A DNA stretch of 64,000 bases, from contig CALLKK010000017.1 of NCBI GenBank assembly GCA_938008435.1, positions 124,001 through 188,000 of the forward strand, read 5' to 3'. This DNA comes from an uncultured Steroidobacter sp. Lineage in GTDB: Bacteria; Pseudomonadota; Gammaproteobacteria; Steroidobacterales; Steroidobacteraceae. Positions 18,982-27,914 of this stretch are shown one piece after another; within the stretch, counting starts at the first letter, position 1, and every line of letters starts with the position of its first letter. The notes under the pieces were generated by a model that saw only the letters and a program-made list of their open reading frames with translations, had not been told where the DNA came from and ran no database searches. Made by a program: the position numbers and the translations under genes.

Positions 18982-21459
18982 GTGAGCAGTCTCGTCTGGT
19001 TCCTGCTATTCCTCGTCGGCGCGCTCATCCTTGCCTATCAGCGCGTCTCGCTCCTTACCGCCACCGTTGCCTACGGCGCGGCGCTCTTCATCTATGCGCT
19101 CGCCGGCGACGGCAGCCTCGCGTGGATGATCGTGCTCTGGCTCGTGCTCGCGGGCCTGGTGCTGCTCAACATCGACGCGATCCGCATCCGTTTCATCACG
19201 CGGCCGTTCCTGCGTGTATACCGCCGCATGCTGCCTTCCATGTCGCAGACGGAAAAAGACGCGCTCGAAGCCGGCACGGTGTGGTGGGACGGCGAGCTCT
19301 TCACCGGCGGACCCGACTGGGAAAAGCTCCTCTCGGCGGCGGCGCCCAAGCTCACGGCGGAAGAACAGGCATTCCTCGACGGTCCCTGCGAAGAGCTCTG
19401 TCGCATGATCGACGATTGGGAGATCACGCACCGCCGCGCGGACATGCCGCCGCACATCTGGGAGTTCCTCAAGACGAAGGGCTTCTTCGCGATGATCATC
19501 CCGAAGAAGTACGGCGGTCTCGAGTTCTCCGCGTACGCGCACTCGTGCGTGCTGGTCAAGCTCGCGAGCCGCTCGAGCGTCGTGAGCTCGACGGTGGCGG
19601 TGCCGAACTCGCTCGGCCCGGCCGAGTTGCTGCTCCACTATGGCACCGAAGAGCAGCGCAATTACTACCTACCGCGCCTTGCGCGCGGCGAAGAAGTACC
19701 GTGCTTTGCGTTGACGGGTCCACGCGCGGGATCCGATGCCGCATCGATTCCCGATACCGGCGTCGTGTGCAAGGGCGTCTATGAAGGCCGCGAAGTCATC
19801 GGCATTCGCCTCAACTTCTCCAAGCGCTACATCACGCTCGCACCCGTCGCGACGGTGATCGGGCTTGCCTTCAAGCTCTACGATCCCGACAAGCTCCTCG
19901 GCGGCGAGCGCACCGATTACGGCATCACCGTCGCGCTCATTCCGCGCAACACGCCCGGCATCACGATCGGACGCCGTCACTTCCCGCTCAACGTGCCCTT
20001 CCAGAACGGACCGATCCAGGGCAAGGACGTGTTCGTGCCCGTCGATTTCATCATCGGCGGCCCGAAGATGGCCGGTCAGGGCTGGCGCATGCTCGTCGAG
20101 CAGCTGTCGGTCGGCCGCTGCATTTCGCTGCCGTCGAATGCGACCGGCGGCGCGAAAGCGGCGGTGTTCGCCTCGGGCGCGTACGCACGTATTCGCCGTC
20201 AGTTCAATCTGCCCGTCGGTCAGTTCGAAGGCGTGGCCGAAGTGCTCGCGCGCATGGCAGGTCACACTTACATCATGGACGCGGCGCGCTCGGTAACCGC
20301 AGGCGCAATCGACGGCGGGGAGAAGCCGTCCGTGCCGTCGGCGATGCTGAAGTATCACCTGACCGAGCTGGGACGCCTGGTTGCCAACGATGCGATGGAC
20401 ATCCATGGCGGCAAAGGCATCTGCTTGGGCCCCAAGAACTATCTCGGCCGCGGCTATCAGGTCGTTCCGGTGGCGATCACCGTCGAAGGCGCCAACCTGC
20501 TCACCCGCAGCTTGATCATCTTCGGCCAAGGCGCGATCCGCTGCCACCCGTTCGTGCTGCGCGAGATGAATGCGGCGCGCGAGAAGGACAAGCGCAAGGG
20601 ATTGCAGGAATTCGATCAAGCGCTCTTCGCGCACATCGGCTTTACCATCAGCAATGCCGTGCGCTCGCTCGTCATGGCGCTGACCTTGGCGCGTTTCTCG
20701 CGCATGCCCGATACGGGTCCGACGCAGCGCTTCTATCAGCATATCAACCGCTTCAGCGCCTCCTTCGCCTTCGCCACCGACGTCGCGATGCTCGCGCTCG
20801 GCGGCTATTTGAAGAAGAAGGAGAGCCTGTCCGCGCGGCTCGGCGATGTGCTCTCGTGCATGTACCTCGCCTCGATGGTGCTCAAGCATTACGAGAACCA
20901 GGGACGCCCGGAAGAGGATCTGCCGCTCGTCGAATGGGCGTGCCGCACGCTGCTCTACCGCGCGCAAGAACAGCTGCACATGTTCCTGCGCAACTTCCCG
21001 AACCGCTTTCTCGCAGCGTTCATGCGCTTCTTCATCTTCCCGCGCGGCCAGACCTATCACGCACCGAGCGATCGGCTCGGCCAGCGCATCGTCGAGCAGA
21101 TCCTGCGCTCGACGATGACCCGCGACCGCCTCACGGAAGGCGTCTATCGCACGGTCGAACCGCGCAATCCGCTCGGCCAGCTGCATGAAGCGATGGTGCT
21201 CGCGGATACGGCGGAACCGCTCGAAAAACGCATCCGTGTCGAAGGCATCAAGACCGGCAAGGTGACGGCGCTCGATCTGCCCGGTCAGATTCAGCAGGCG
21301 CTCGCCGCAGGCATCCTCACCGAAACCGAAGCAGCGACGCTGCGCGAGTACGATCGGCGCGTGATGGAGATCATCCACGTCGATGATTTCGCGCCCGAGG
21401 AGCTCGCAGCCGAACGGCTGGATACGCAAGAGCGCGCGCAACGCGTAGGCAACGCCTAG
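18982..21459 (+). CDS. fadE: Acyl-CoA dehydrogenase, FadE type
   Basis: An 825-residue protein close in length to E. coli FadE (814 aa). Two N-terminal hydrophobic segments (about 1-20 and 28-60) tether it to the membrane. The acyl-CoA dehydrogenase core follows (FFAMIIPKKYGGLEFSAYAHS, ALTGPRAGSDAASIPD, ITVEGANLLTRSLIIFGQG), then a FadE-specific C-terminal extension. It carries out the first oxidation of fatty-acid beta-oxidation. The GTG start at 18982 directly precedes the first hydrophobic segment. Other fad genes are not adjacent. Confidence 0.92.
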   Translation: MSSLVWFLLFLVGALILAYQRVSLLTATVAYGAALFIYALAGDGSLAWMIVLWLVLAGLVLLNIDAIRIRFITRPFLRVYRRMLPSMSQTEKDALEAGTVWWDGELFTGGPDWEKLLSAAAPKLTAEEQAFLDGPCEELCRMIDDWEITHRRADMPPHIWEFLKTKGFFAMIIPKKYGGLEFSAYAHSCVLVKLASRSSVVSSTVAVPNSLGPAELLLHYGTEEQRNYYLPRLARGEEVPCFALTGPRAGSDAASIPDTGVVCKGVYEGREVIGIRLNFSKRYITLAPVATVIGLAFKLYDPDKLLGGERTDYGITVALIPRNTPGITIGRRHFPLNVPFQNGPIQGKDVFVPVDFIIGGPKMAGQGWRMLVEQLSVGRCISLPSNATGGAKAAVFASGAYARIRRQFNLPVGQFEGVAEVLARMAGHTYIMDAARSVTAGAIDGGEKPSVPSAMLKYHLTELGRLVANDAMDIHGGKGICLGPKNYLGRGYQVVPVAITVEGANLLTRSLIIFGQGAIRCHPFVLREMNAAREKDKRKGLQEFDQALFAHIGFTISNAVRSLVMALTLARFSRMPDTGPTQRFYQHINRFSASFAFATDVAMLALGGYLKKKESLSARLGDVLSCMYLASMVLKHYENQGRPEEDLPLVEWACRTLLYRAQEQLHMFLRNFPNRFLAAFMRFFIFPRGQTYHAPSDRLGQRIVEQILRSTMTRDRLTEGVYRTVEPRNPLGQLHEAMVLADTAEPLEKRIRVEGIKTGKVTALDLPGQIQQALAAGILTETEAATLREYDRRVMEIIHVDDFAPEELAAERLDTQERAQRVGNA

Positions 21460-21544
21460 AGCGCTCGCCGCGGCGGCGTGCCGCGCTTTCTTTCACTTCC
21501 GGCGAGCTGCCTTCGAGCTTGGGACTCATCAGGCACGTTCGGCC

Positions 21545-22726
21545 ATGACGCTTCGCGCGATTCTCCACGTCGACATGGATGCGTTTTACGCATCCGTCGA
21601 AGCACTCGACAATCCCGACTTGCGCGGCAAGCCGGTGATCGTCGGCGGCACCGGCGCGCGCGGCGTCGTCGCGGCGGCAAGCTACGAAGTGCGCAGGTTC
21701 GGCGTGCGCTCGGCGATGCCGATGCGCGAAGCGCTGCGGCGCTGCCCGCATGCGATCGTGATTCCGCCGCGCTTCGAGCGCTATCAAGCCGTCTCGCGCG
21801 TGGTGTTCGACGTCTTCCATGAGTTCACGCCCATCGTCGAGGGCTTGTCGCTCGACGAAGCCTTCCTCGATGTGACGCACAGTCAACGCGCCTTCGGTCC
21901 GGCCGAAACGATCGCGGCCGAGATTAAACGCCGGATCCGCGCCCGCGCAGGTCTCACCGCCTCGGTCGGCGTGTCATTCAACAAGCTCACGGCCAAGATC
22001 GCCTCCGACTTGCGCAAACCGGACGGCCTCGTCGTCATCACGCCGCAGACCGTCAACGACGTGCTCGATCCGCTCTCGATTCGCAAGCTCTTCGGTATCG
22101 GTCAAAAGACTGCACCGGAGCTCGAACGTCTCGGCATCAAAACGCTCAAGGACTTGCGGCTCGCGCCCGAAGCCATGCTGCGCCCGATCTTCGGCCGCTA
22201 TGCCGGCCTTATGAAAGCGCGCGCCGCCGGTATCGACGATCGGCCGGTCGTGGCCGACTGGGACGAGAAGCAGATCTCAAGCGAAGAAACCTTCGATCGC
22301 GACATCGACGCTACGCGCACCCTGCACGACCACCTCGCGCGGCTCGCCGACCGCACCGCCGCGCGCTTGCGCGAGCAAGACTGGCTCGCGGGCAGCATCG
22401 TCGTGAAGATCCGGCGCGCCGACTTCAAGACGTACACGCGGCAGATGCGCGTTCAGCCCGCTACGCAACAAACGCGCGCGATCATGGATGCCGCTGCGCG
22501 GCTCTTCGACGAGTGGCGCGAGGAACAGCCCGATGCACCCGTGCGCCTGCTCGGCGTGGCAGCGCGCGATCTCGTAAGCGTGCCGCAGCTCGAGCTCTTC
22601 CCGTCGCCGGAGCGCGAGCGCGAGCGGCATCTCGACGCCGCGATCGACGAGATTCGCGCGAAATTCGGCAAGCACGCCGTGAGCCGCGCGAGCGCCTTGC
22701 GGGCTCGCCACCGCTCCGATCGTTGA
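21545..22726 (+). CDS. dinB: DNA polymerase IV (Y-family translesion polymerase)
   Basis: The 393-residue protein begins ILHVDMDAFYASVE, has the catalytic LSLDEAFLDV (acidic pair) and VGVSFNKLTAKIASDLRKPDG, and has helix-hairpin-helix and little-finger domains to about residue 340. Polymerase IV bypasses damaged template bases at the cost of fidelity. A beta-clamp-binding pentapeptide, QLELF, lies near residue 347 and is followed by about 45 basic residues, so it is not at the extreme end as in E. coli. No LexA-like CTG(N10)CAG box was noticed upstream. Confidence 0.93.
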   Translation: MTLRAILHVDMDAFYASVEALDNPDLRGKPVIVGGTGARGVVAAASYEVRRFGVRSAMPMREALRRCPHAIVIPPRFERYQAVSRVVFDVFHEFTPIVEGLSLDEAFLDVTHSQRAFGPAETIAAEIKRRIRARAGLTASVGVSFNKLTAKIASDLRKPDGLVVITPQTVNDVLDPLSIRKLFGIGQKTAPELERLGIKTLKDLRLAPEAMLRPIFGRYAGLMKARAAGIDDRPVVADWDEKQISSEETFDRDIDATRTLHDHLARLADRTAARLREQDWLAGSIVVKIRRADFKTYTRQMRVQPATQQTRAIMDAAARLFDEWREEQPDAPVRLLGVAARDLVSVPQLELFPSPERERERHLDAAIDEIRAKFGKHAVSRASALRARHRSDR

Positions 22727-22751
22727 CGCCCCAACCGCGCGCCGCGCGCGC

Positions 22752-23408
22752 TCAAGCTGCGCTCTTGCGCCGTCCGGCCTCCAAGAACTCCGCGGCCGTC
22801 AGTTGAACGCCGAGCAGCTGCGCCGTCGCAAGACGCGCCTCGTCGCCGCGCAGCGCCAGCTCGATGAGATCGGGCCAAAAGCATGGATTCGTTGCCCAGC
22901 GCGGCATCAGGATTTCCGCGTCGTGCCGCGCCAGCCACTTCAGCTGCCACAACGGTGCGGCGGCGAGCGCGGTGCTCACCGCTTCGCTCATGCCGTAGAG
23001 CAGGCGCGCCGCGAGCGGCTGCGTGCTCGCGATGTGCCATGCCTGTATCAGTGCGGTCTCGCAGAACGCCGTTTCGAGCGATCTGACCCCTGGCGTGTAG
23101 CGCTCGCTGAGAGGCAATGGCGACGATGAGCCGAGCCTGCGCCAGAACCGCACGTCGTCGAACCGCAGGGAGTAAAGCGCATAGGGCACGGCTGCGAGCC
23201 GAGCGCGCTGCTCGCGCGAGAGTTGCGGCACCAGTAGACGCGCCTTGAGCGCGAGATACCGGCCCTGCCCGGTAGGCTCGATGCCTGCCGCTTCGCTTGC
23301 CAGCAGCTCGAGATAGTCGCAGTTGAGCCCGTGGATGCGGTGGAGCAGATCCGCGCAGAGCACCGGGCGGGATCGAATGGACGAGACTTCCGTGTCGGAC
23401 GAGATCAT
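22752..23408 (-). CDS. FlhD-like protein with apparent tandem duplication
   Basis: The 218-residue protein resembles the flagellar regulator FlhD twice. Residues about 19-92 (LLHRIHGLNCDYLELL ... QREQ-like helix ... LYSLRFDDVRFWRRL) follow the FlhD order of LLxxIxxLNxxYLxL, a Leu/Ala-rich helix and a terminal RFD segment. Residues about 117-182 (PLAARLLYGMSEAVSTALAA, then WLARHDAEILMPRW) repeat the second half of that pattern. E. coli FlhD has about 116 residues and one such unit. The ATG at 23408 has AAGGAAG 7 nt upstream; a GTG at 23426 overlaps it. It is divergent from an FlhC-like gene. No flagellar gene is in the window, so the regulon is unknown. Assignment is by eye. Confidence 0.6.
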   Translation of the reverse strand: MISSDTEVSSIRSRPVLCADLLHRIHGLNCDYLELLASEAAGIEPTGQGRYLALKARLLVPQLSREQRARLAAVPYALYSLRFDDVRFWRRLGSSSPLPLSERYTPGVRSLETAFCETALIQAWHIASTQPLAARLLYGMSEAVSTALAAAPLWQLKWLARHDAEILMPRWATNPCFWPDLIELALRGDEARLATAQLLGVQLTAAEFLEAGRRKSAA

Positions 23409-23450
23409 GGTTGCGCTTCCTTGCACGACCGAGAGACGACGAAGAGCTTA

Positions 23451-23535
23451 TCGGGGACTTCCCGAGTCAGTCAATTTCGCGCACACTTGCACCCAGCCGC
23501 GCCCCAACGCGGCCGACGCACGGAATGCGTCGCAT
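23451..23535. promoter_or_regulatory. Dyad-rich divergent control region of the FlhD/FlhC-like pair
   Basis: Three perfect inverted repeats lie between the divergent starts: TCGGG-N5-CCCGA (23451-23465), GCCGCG-N6-CGCGGC (23496-23513) and ATGCG-N1-CGCAT (23525-23535). They are candidate operators, possibly for the encoded pair itself. AAGGAG at 23556-23561 is the ribosome site for the FlhC-like gene. Confidence 0.4.
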
Positions 23536-23567
23536 CGTCCGACCTTTCTTGCGACAAGGAGCTGTCC

Positions 23568-24191
23568 ATGCACATCAGCAACGAACGCTATTTCGCGGAC
23601 CGACTGCGCCACGACCTGGCGCTCAGGATGATTCATCACGAGGCGCGCACCTGCACGATCCGCACGTGCACCGGCCTCACCGACGATCGCATCCGCCGGC
23701 TATATCAGACGTACGCGACGCACATGCCCGCCGTCCCCATGCGGCGTCATCGCGGCAAATCGCCGCGCCAGATCGCATTCTTCACGCGCAACCCGCGCAT
23801 TCAGTTCGAAGCCTCGCTGCTCGCCGGCTTGTTCGTCGCCTTCGGCCTGATCAACGCGGTCCGCAACGGCGCCGACCCGCTCGGCTACGGCAGCTTGTTC
23901 TGCGATGTCTACGAAACGCACGTGCTGCTCTCGGGCTCGCGCGCGGTGTCTTTCGAGCACGCATGGTTCTTGTTGCACCTACTCGCCAAGAACGTCGGTC
24001 TCGGCCTGCTTCGCTGCCGTCACTGCGGTGCGCATTTTCTCGACGACCGAACCACCGTCTTGAAGCGCGGTTGTCCCGCCTGCCGGTTGAAGGCATTGCC
24101 CCGACGGCAGCTCAGGCATGCGCCGGTGCTCTTGCCGCAGGTGCGGCCGCACACGCGCTCGCTGCCGAGCGCTGTTAGACTGAGCGCATGA
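23568..24191 (+). CDS. FlhC-like zinc transcriptional regulator
   Basis: A 207-residue protein following the FlhC layout: an N-terminal helical region with RIRRLYQTY near residue 41, a central helical domain, then HAWFLLHLLAKNVGLGLL and a four-cysteine zinc site CRHC-x15-CPAC (C150, C153, C169, C172). This matches the CxxC-x16-CxxC site of E. coli FlhC. In enterobacteria FlhC with FlhD activates class II flagellar promoters as FlhD4C2. The ATG at 23568 has AAGGAG 6 nt upstream. The stop overlaps the nudC start (ATGA). Its target genes are unknown. Confidence 0.7.
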   Translation: MHISNERYFADRLRHDLALRMIHHEARTCTIRTCTGLTDDRIRRLYQTYATHMPAVPMRRHRGKSPRQIAFFTRNPRIQFEASLLAGLFVAFGLINAVRNGADPLGYGSLFCDVYETHVLLSGSRAVSFEHAWFLLHLLAKNVGLGLLRCRHCGAHFLDDRTTVLKRGCPACRLKALPRRQLRHAPVLLPQVRPHTRSLPSAVRLSA

Positions 24192-25144
24192 TCAAATCGC
24201 GCTCGGACGCGAATCCGCTTACAGGCCGCTATATCGACCGTGCCGCTCACTGGCGCAAGGATGAGGCGCGCGTGCGCGCGGCGCTCGAAGACCCGCGCAC
24301 GCTTTTCGTCCCGGTATGGCGCATGCAGAGCTTGGTGCGCGTCAGCGGCGAATCGCTGAGCGCGCTGTTCGTCTCGGACGTGCGGCGCTTCGTGGACAGC
24401 GACGCCGCCGAGCTCGTATTGCTCGGCGAGTTCGAACAGCGCGCATGTTTTGCCGTCGGCCTTGCCACGCCCGAGCTGCCGCCATTCGACGAACCGGTCG
24501 AAGCGCGCGATCTGCGCACCATCGCCGGCGAGCTCCCGCCGCACGAGGCGGGCTTGCTCGCCTATGCGCGCGCGATGATCCACTGGCGCGAGCGTCATCG
24601 CTTCTGCGGACGTTGCGGCACGCGCATGCGCCCGCTGCAAGCCGGTCACGTTCAGCAATGCACCAACCCGACGTGCGAGATGCAGGTGTTTCCCCGCATC
24701 GATCCGGCCGTCATCGTGCTCATCACGGACGGCGAGCGCGCGCTGCTCGGGCGTCAACCCAGCTGGGCGCCCGGGCGTTATTCGACCATCGCCGGCTTCG
24801 TCGAGCCGGGCGAGAGCCTGGAAGATGCCGTCGCCCGCGAAGCGCTGGAGGAAACCGGCGTCGAAGTCGATAAGGTCGAATACCATTCCTCGCAACCGTG
24901 GCCCTTTCCCTCGTCCTTGATGCTCGGCTTCGTCGCCCACGCGCGCACGCGGGAGATTCGCCTGCTCGACGGCGAGCTCGAAGATGCTCGCTGGGTGACG
25001 CGCGAAGAGATTGCGAGCGGCGCCGTCGGCTTGCCGCTCGCGCATTCGATCTCCTTCCGCTTGATCGAGGATTGGTACGACGCCGGCGCCGCCGTCCCGC
25101 TACGGCAGGCGCGCGGCATTGCGACGCCACGCCCGAATCGCTGA
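24188..25144 (+). CDS. nudC: NAD(H) pyrophosphatase / RNA decapping enzyme NudC
   Basis: The 318-residue protein has the complete NudC layout: a four-cysteine zinc ribbon (CGRCG ... CTNPTC) at about 138-160, a Nudix box within GFVEPGESLEDAVAREALEE, and the NADH-specific SQPWPFPSS motif. NudC hydrolyses NADH and removes NAD caps from RNA 5' ends. Its ATG overlaps the FlhC-like stop by four bases, so the two are probably translationally coupled. Confidence 0.93.
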   Translation: MIKSRSDANPLTGRYIDRAAHWRKDEARVRAALEDPRTLFVPVWRMQSLVRVSGESLSALFVSDVRRFVDSDAAELVLLGEFEQRACFAVGLATPELPPFDEPVEARDLRTIAGELPPHEAGLLAYARAMIHWRERHRFCGRCGTRMRPLQAGHVQQCTNPTCEMQVFPRIDPAVIVLITDGERALLGRQPSWAPGRYSTIAGFVEPGESLEDAVAREALEETGVEVDKVEYHSSQPWPFPSSLMLGFVAHARTREIRLLDGELEDARWVTREEIASGAVGLPLAHSISFRLIEDWYDAGAAVPLRQARGIATPRPNR

Positions 25145-25262
25145 TTCGCCAGGTGACGCGCACCGCGCAGCTCGTCACAATCGCCCGTACAGCGATTGCG
25201 CTCACGCTACGTTCAGCCACGTAGTGCATCCTTGCCCACGACGAACTCCGGACTTCGCCCGC

Positions 25263-26111
25263 ATGTGTCTGCTCGTTCTTGCCTGGAAGGTTCATCCCAA
25301 ATACCGCCTCGTGCTCGCCGGCAACCGCGATGAGTTCCACGAGCGCCCGAGCCAGGCGCTCAATTGGTGGCAGGACGATCCGCGCATCCTCGCCGGCCGC
25401 GATCTGAAGGCGGGCGGCACCTGGCTCGGCGTCGCGCGCTCGGGACGCTTCGGCGTGGTGACCAACTACCGCGATCTGCAGGCTCCGGTCGAAGGCGCGC
25501 CGTCGCGCGGCCTGTTGGTGCCGCGCTTCTTGACGGGCGCCACCTCGCCCAAGGAGTTTCTCGACGACTTGCGGGGCGCTGCACCCCGTTACTCGGGCTT
25601 CAACCTGCTGGTCGGCGGCTCGCGCGCGCTCTATTACTTCTCGAACCGCGGACCGAACGCGCCGCGCGCGCTCGCGCCCGGCATCTACGGGCTCAGCAAC
25701 CATGCGCTCGATACGCCATGGCCGAAGGTGACTCGCACGCGTGCGCGCTTCGAGCAGCTGATGCGCCAGCCGGAAATCTCGATCGAAAGCCTGTTCGCGC
25801 TGCTCGCCGATCGCACGCCCGCTCCCGACGAGGAGCTGCCCTCGACCGGTCTGCCGCGCGATTGGGAACGGATCGTCTCGGCGCCCTTCATCGTCAACGA
25901 GCGTTACGGCACGCGCTGCTCCACCGTGCTGCTCGTCGAGCGCAACGGCCGCACCGTGCTGCGCGAGCGCCGTTTCGATCCCGCGGGCGTCCAGACCGGT
26001 ACGTCGCGCTTCGAATTCACGAGCACGGAAGTCCCCGAGGTGTGGTTCGAAGCCGAAGATCCGGACGAGGCGATCGCGACCGATACGTCCTTCGACACTT
26101 CGCCGGAGTAA
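25263..26111 (+). CDS. NRDE (TANGO2-like) family protein
   Basis: The 282-residue protein begins MCLLVLAW and soon shows LAGNRDEFHERPS, the NRDE signature, then ILAGRDLKAGGTWLGV and GRFGVVTNYRD. This is the TANGO2/NRDE family, whose conserved second residue is cysteine as here. The biochemical function in bacteria is not settled; links to haem handling have been proposed for the family. It precedes tamA by 6 nt. Confidence 0.85.
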   Translation: MCLLVLAWKVHPKYRLVLAGNRDEFHERPSQALNWWQDDPRILAGRDLKAGGTWLGVARSGRFGVVTNYRDLQAPVEGAPSRGLLVPRFLTGATSPKEFLDDLRGAAPRYSGFNLLVGGSRALYYFSNRGPNAPRALAPGIYGLSNHALDTPWPKVTRTRARFEQLMRQPEISIESLFALLADRTPAPDEELPSTGLPRDWERIVSAPFIVNERYGTRCSTVLLVERNGRTVLRERRFDPAGVQTGTSRFEFTSTEVPEVWFEAEDPDEAIATDTSFDTSPE

Positions 26112-26117
26112 TCGGGC

Positions 26118-27914
26118 GTGCGGCGCGCAGCTCGATCTCGTCCCGCAAGGCAGCGAGTCGCGCGCTGGTGGGTGCTTGTTTGCGCGCTCGGCGCGACCGA
26201 GGCGACGTTCGCCGGCATCCAGATCGAGATTCCCGACGTCACGCCGGCGCTCGACGCGAACATCCGCGCTTTTCTGAGCTTGACGCGCTATGCCGACCGC
26301 AACGACGTCACGCCGCAGACCATGGCGCGTCTGCAGCGGCGGATCGTCGCCGAAACGCGCGAAGCCTTGCAGCCGCTCGGCTACTACGAGCCCGAGGTGA
26401 GCTATGAAGTCGAGCAACAGGGCGAGAACTGGCGCGTCACGATCAACGTGCGCCCCGGTCGTCCGGTGCGACTCTCGGAAGTCGACATTCGCGTAGCCGG
26501 CCCGGGCGCCGACCTGCGCGCCTTGCGCGAGATCATCGAGGCACAGGAGCTCAAGCCCGGCCTGCGTCTCAATCACGGCACATACGAGCGCGTCAAAGCC
26601 AATCTGCTGCGCGCAGCGAAGAATGAAGGCTATCTCGATGCACGGCTCACCAAGAGCGAGCTCGTCATCGATCGCGAAGAACGGCGCGCGACTGCGACGA
26701 TCGAGCTCGACACCGGCGAGCGCTATCACTACGGCGCGATCACGATCGCCCAGGATGTGCTGCACGACGGCGCGATGCGCCGCATGCTGCGCATGACCGA
26801 GGGCGACCCGTACACGCTCGATTCGCTCCTGCGCACGCAGTACGTGCTCGACGACAGCCTCTATTTCTCGACCGTCGACATCGAAAGCGGCACGCCCGAT
26901 CGCGAGAGCCGCACGGTGCCCGTTACCGTGACCGCCGAGCCCAACCGCAAGCACCGCTTTGCGGCGAGTCTTGGATACGGCACCGATACACGCGCGCGCG
27001 GACGCTTCAGCTGGGACAACCGCCGCGTCAACGAATACGGACATCGCTCCAAGGTCGAGCTCGTCGGCTCGTCGGTGCTCAAGCAGATCGGCGGACGCTA
27101 TGTCATTCCGGTAATGGACGTGGCGCTCGAGAAGCTCGAGTTCACCGCCGCGCTCACCGAGGAAGAGCTCGGCGGCACGCTGAGCGAACGCGCCGAGCTC
27201 GGTGCCGGCCTCACCGAAGCGCTCGGACGCTGGCAACGCGTGCTCTTCCTGCGTCTTTCCAACGAGCGCACGACCGAGCCGCAGCGTGATCCGGTGACGG
27301 GTGCGCCGACCGGCTTGCTCGAAACGAAAGAGGATTTCTTTCTCATCCCGGGGATCAGCTATTCGACGCTGCCGAGCTACGTCGTCGGTGGCCGCGTGCG
27401 GCCCTACTACTTCTACGCCGAGCTGCGCGGCTCGCCGAGCACGCTCGGTTCGGACGCCTCGTTCCTGCAATTGCGGCTGCTCGGCGAACGCATCTTCGAT
27501 CTGTCCGAACGCTGGCATCTGCTGCTGCGTGCCGAGCTCGGCGCAAGTCGCGTCGCCGACTTTTCCGAGCTGCCCGCCTCGCAGCGCTTCTTCGCAGGCG
27601 GCGAGCGCAGCGTGCGCGGCTTCGGGTTGAACGAGCTCTCGCCCAAAGTGGATGGCCGCAGCGTCGGCGGGCGCCATCTTGCCACCGGCTCCGTCGAGCT
27701 CGTGCGCGACCTGCCGCGCAATTTCGGCATCGCCGCGTTCTACGACTTCGGCAACGCGTTCGACGATTTCTCGGAGCCCGATCTGCAGTACTCGGTGGGT
27801 CTCGGCGTCCGCTATCGCATCGCCGTGGCGAGCTTCGGCGTCGACGTTGCCCAGGCGCTTTCGCAATCGGGGCGTGATCCGCGGCTGCATTTGTATATCT
27901 CGACGCAATTCTGA
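26118..27914 (+). CDS. tamA: Translocation and assembly module subunit TamA (Omp85 family)
   Basis: The 598-residue protein has an N-terminal signal segment, about three POTRA domains (to about residue 270), and a C-terminal surface-antigen beta-barrel. Its conserved FFAGGERSVRGFG motif near residue 494 is the VRGF/Y lock of Omp85 proteins, and it ends in a beta-strand with a terminal Phe (LHLYISTQF). Paired with TamB it assists outer-membrane insertion of some proteins and supports envelope lipid transport. GTG start 26118; the TGA stop shares one base with tamB. Confidence 0.9.
   Translation: MRRAARSRPARQRVARWWVLVCALGATEATFAGIQIEIPDVTPALDANIRAFLSLTRYADRNDVTPQTMARLQRRIVAETREALQPLGYYEPEVSYEVEQQGENWRVTINVRPGRPVRLSEVDIRVAGPGADLRALREIIEAQELKPGLRLNHGTYERVKANLLRAAKNEGYLDARLTKSELVIDREERRATATIELDTGERYHYGAITIAQDVLHDGAMRRMLRMTEGDPYTLDSLLRTQYVLDDSLYFSTVDIESGTPDRESRTVPVTVTAEPNRKHRFAASLGYGTDTRARGRFSWDNRRVNEYGHRSKVELVGSSVLKQIGGRYVIPVMDVALEKLEFTAALTEEELGGTLSERAELGAGLTEALGRWQRVLFLRLSNERTTEPQRDPVTGAPTGLLETKEDFFLIPGISYSTLPSYVVGGRVRPYYFYAELRGSPSTLGSDASFLQLRLLGERIFDLSERWHLLLRAELGASRVADFSELPASQRFFAGGERSVRGFGLNELSPKVDGRSVGGRHLATGSVELVRDLPRNFGIAAFYDFGNAFDDFSEPDLQYSVGLGVRYRIAVASFGVDVAQALSQSGRDPRLHLYISTQF

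Noticed and set aside
24723..27908. Open frame of 1061 codons on the minus strand
   Set aside because: It lies antisense to nudC, the NRDE gene and tamA, all with clear motifs; its product is Arg/Ala/His-rich without domains. Typical high-GC shadow.
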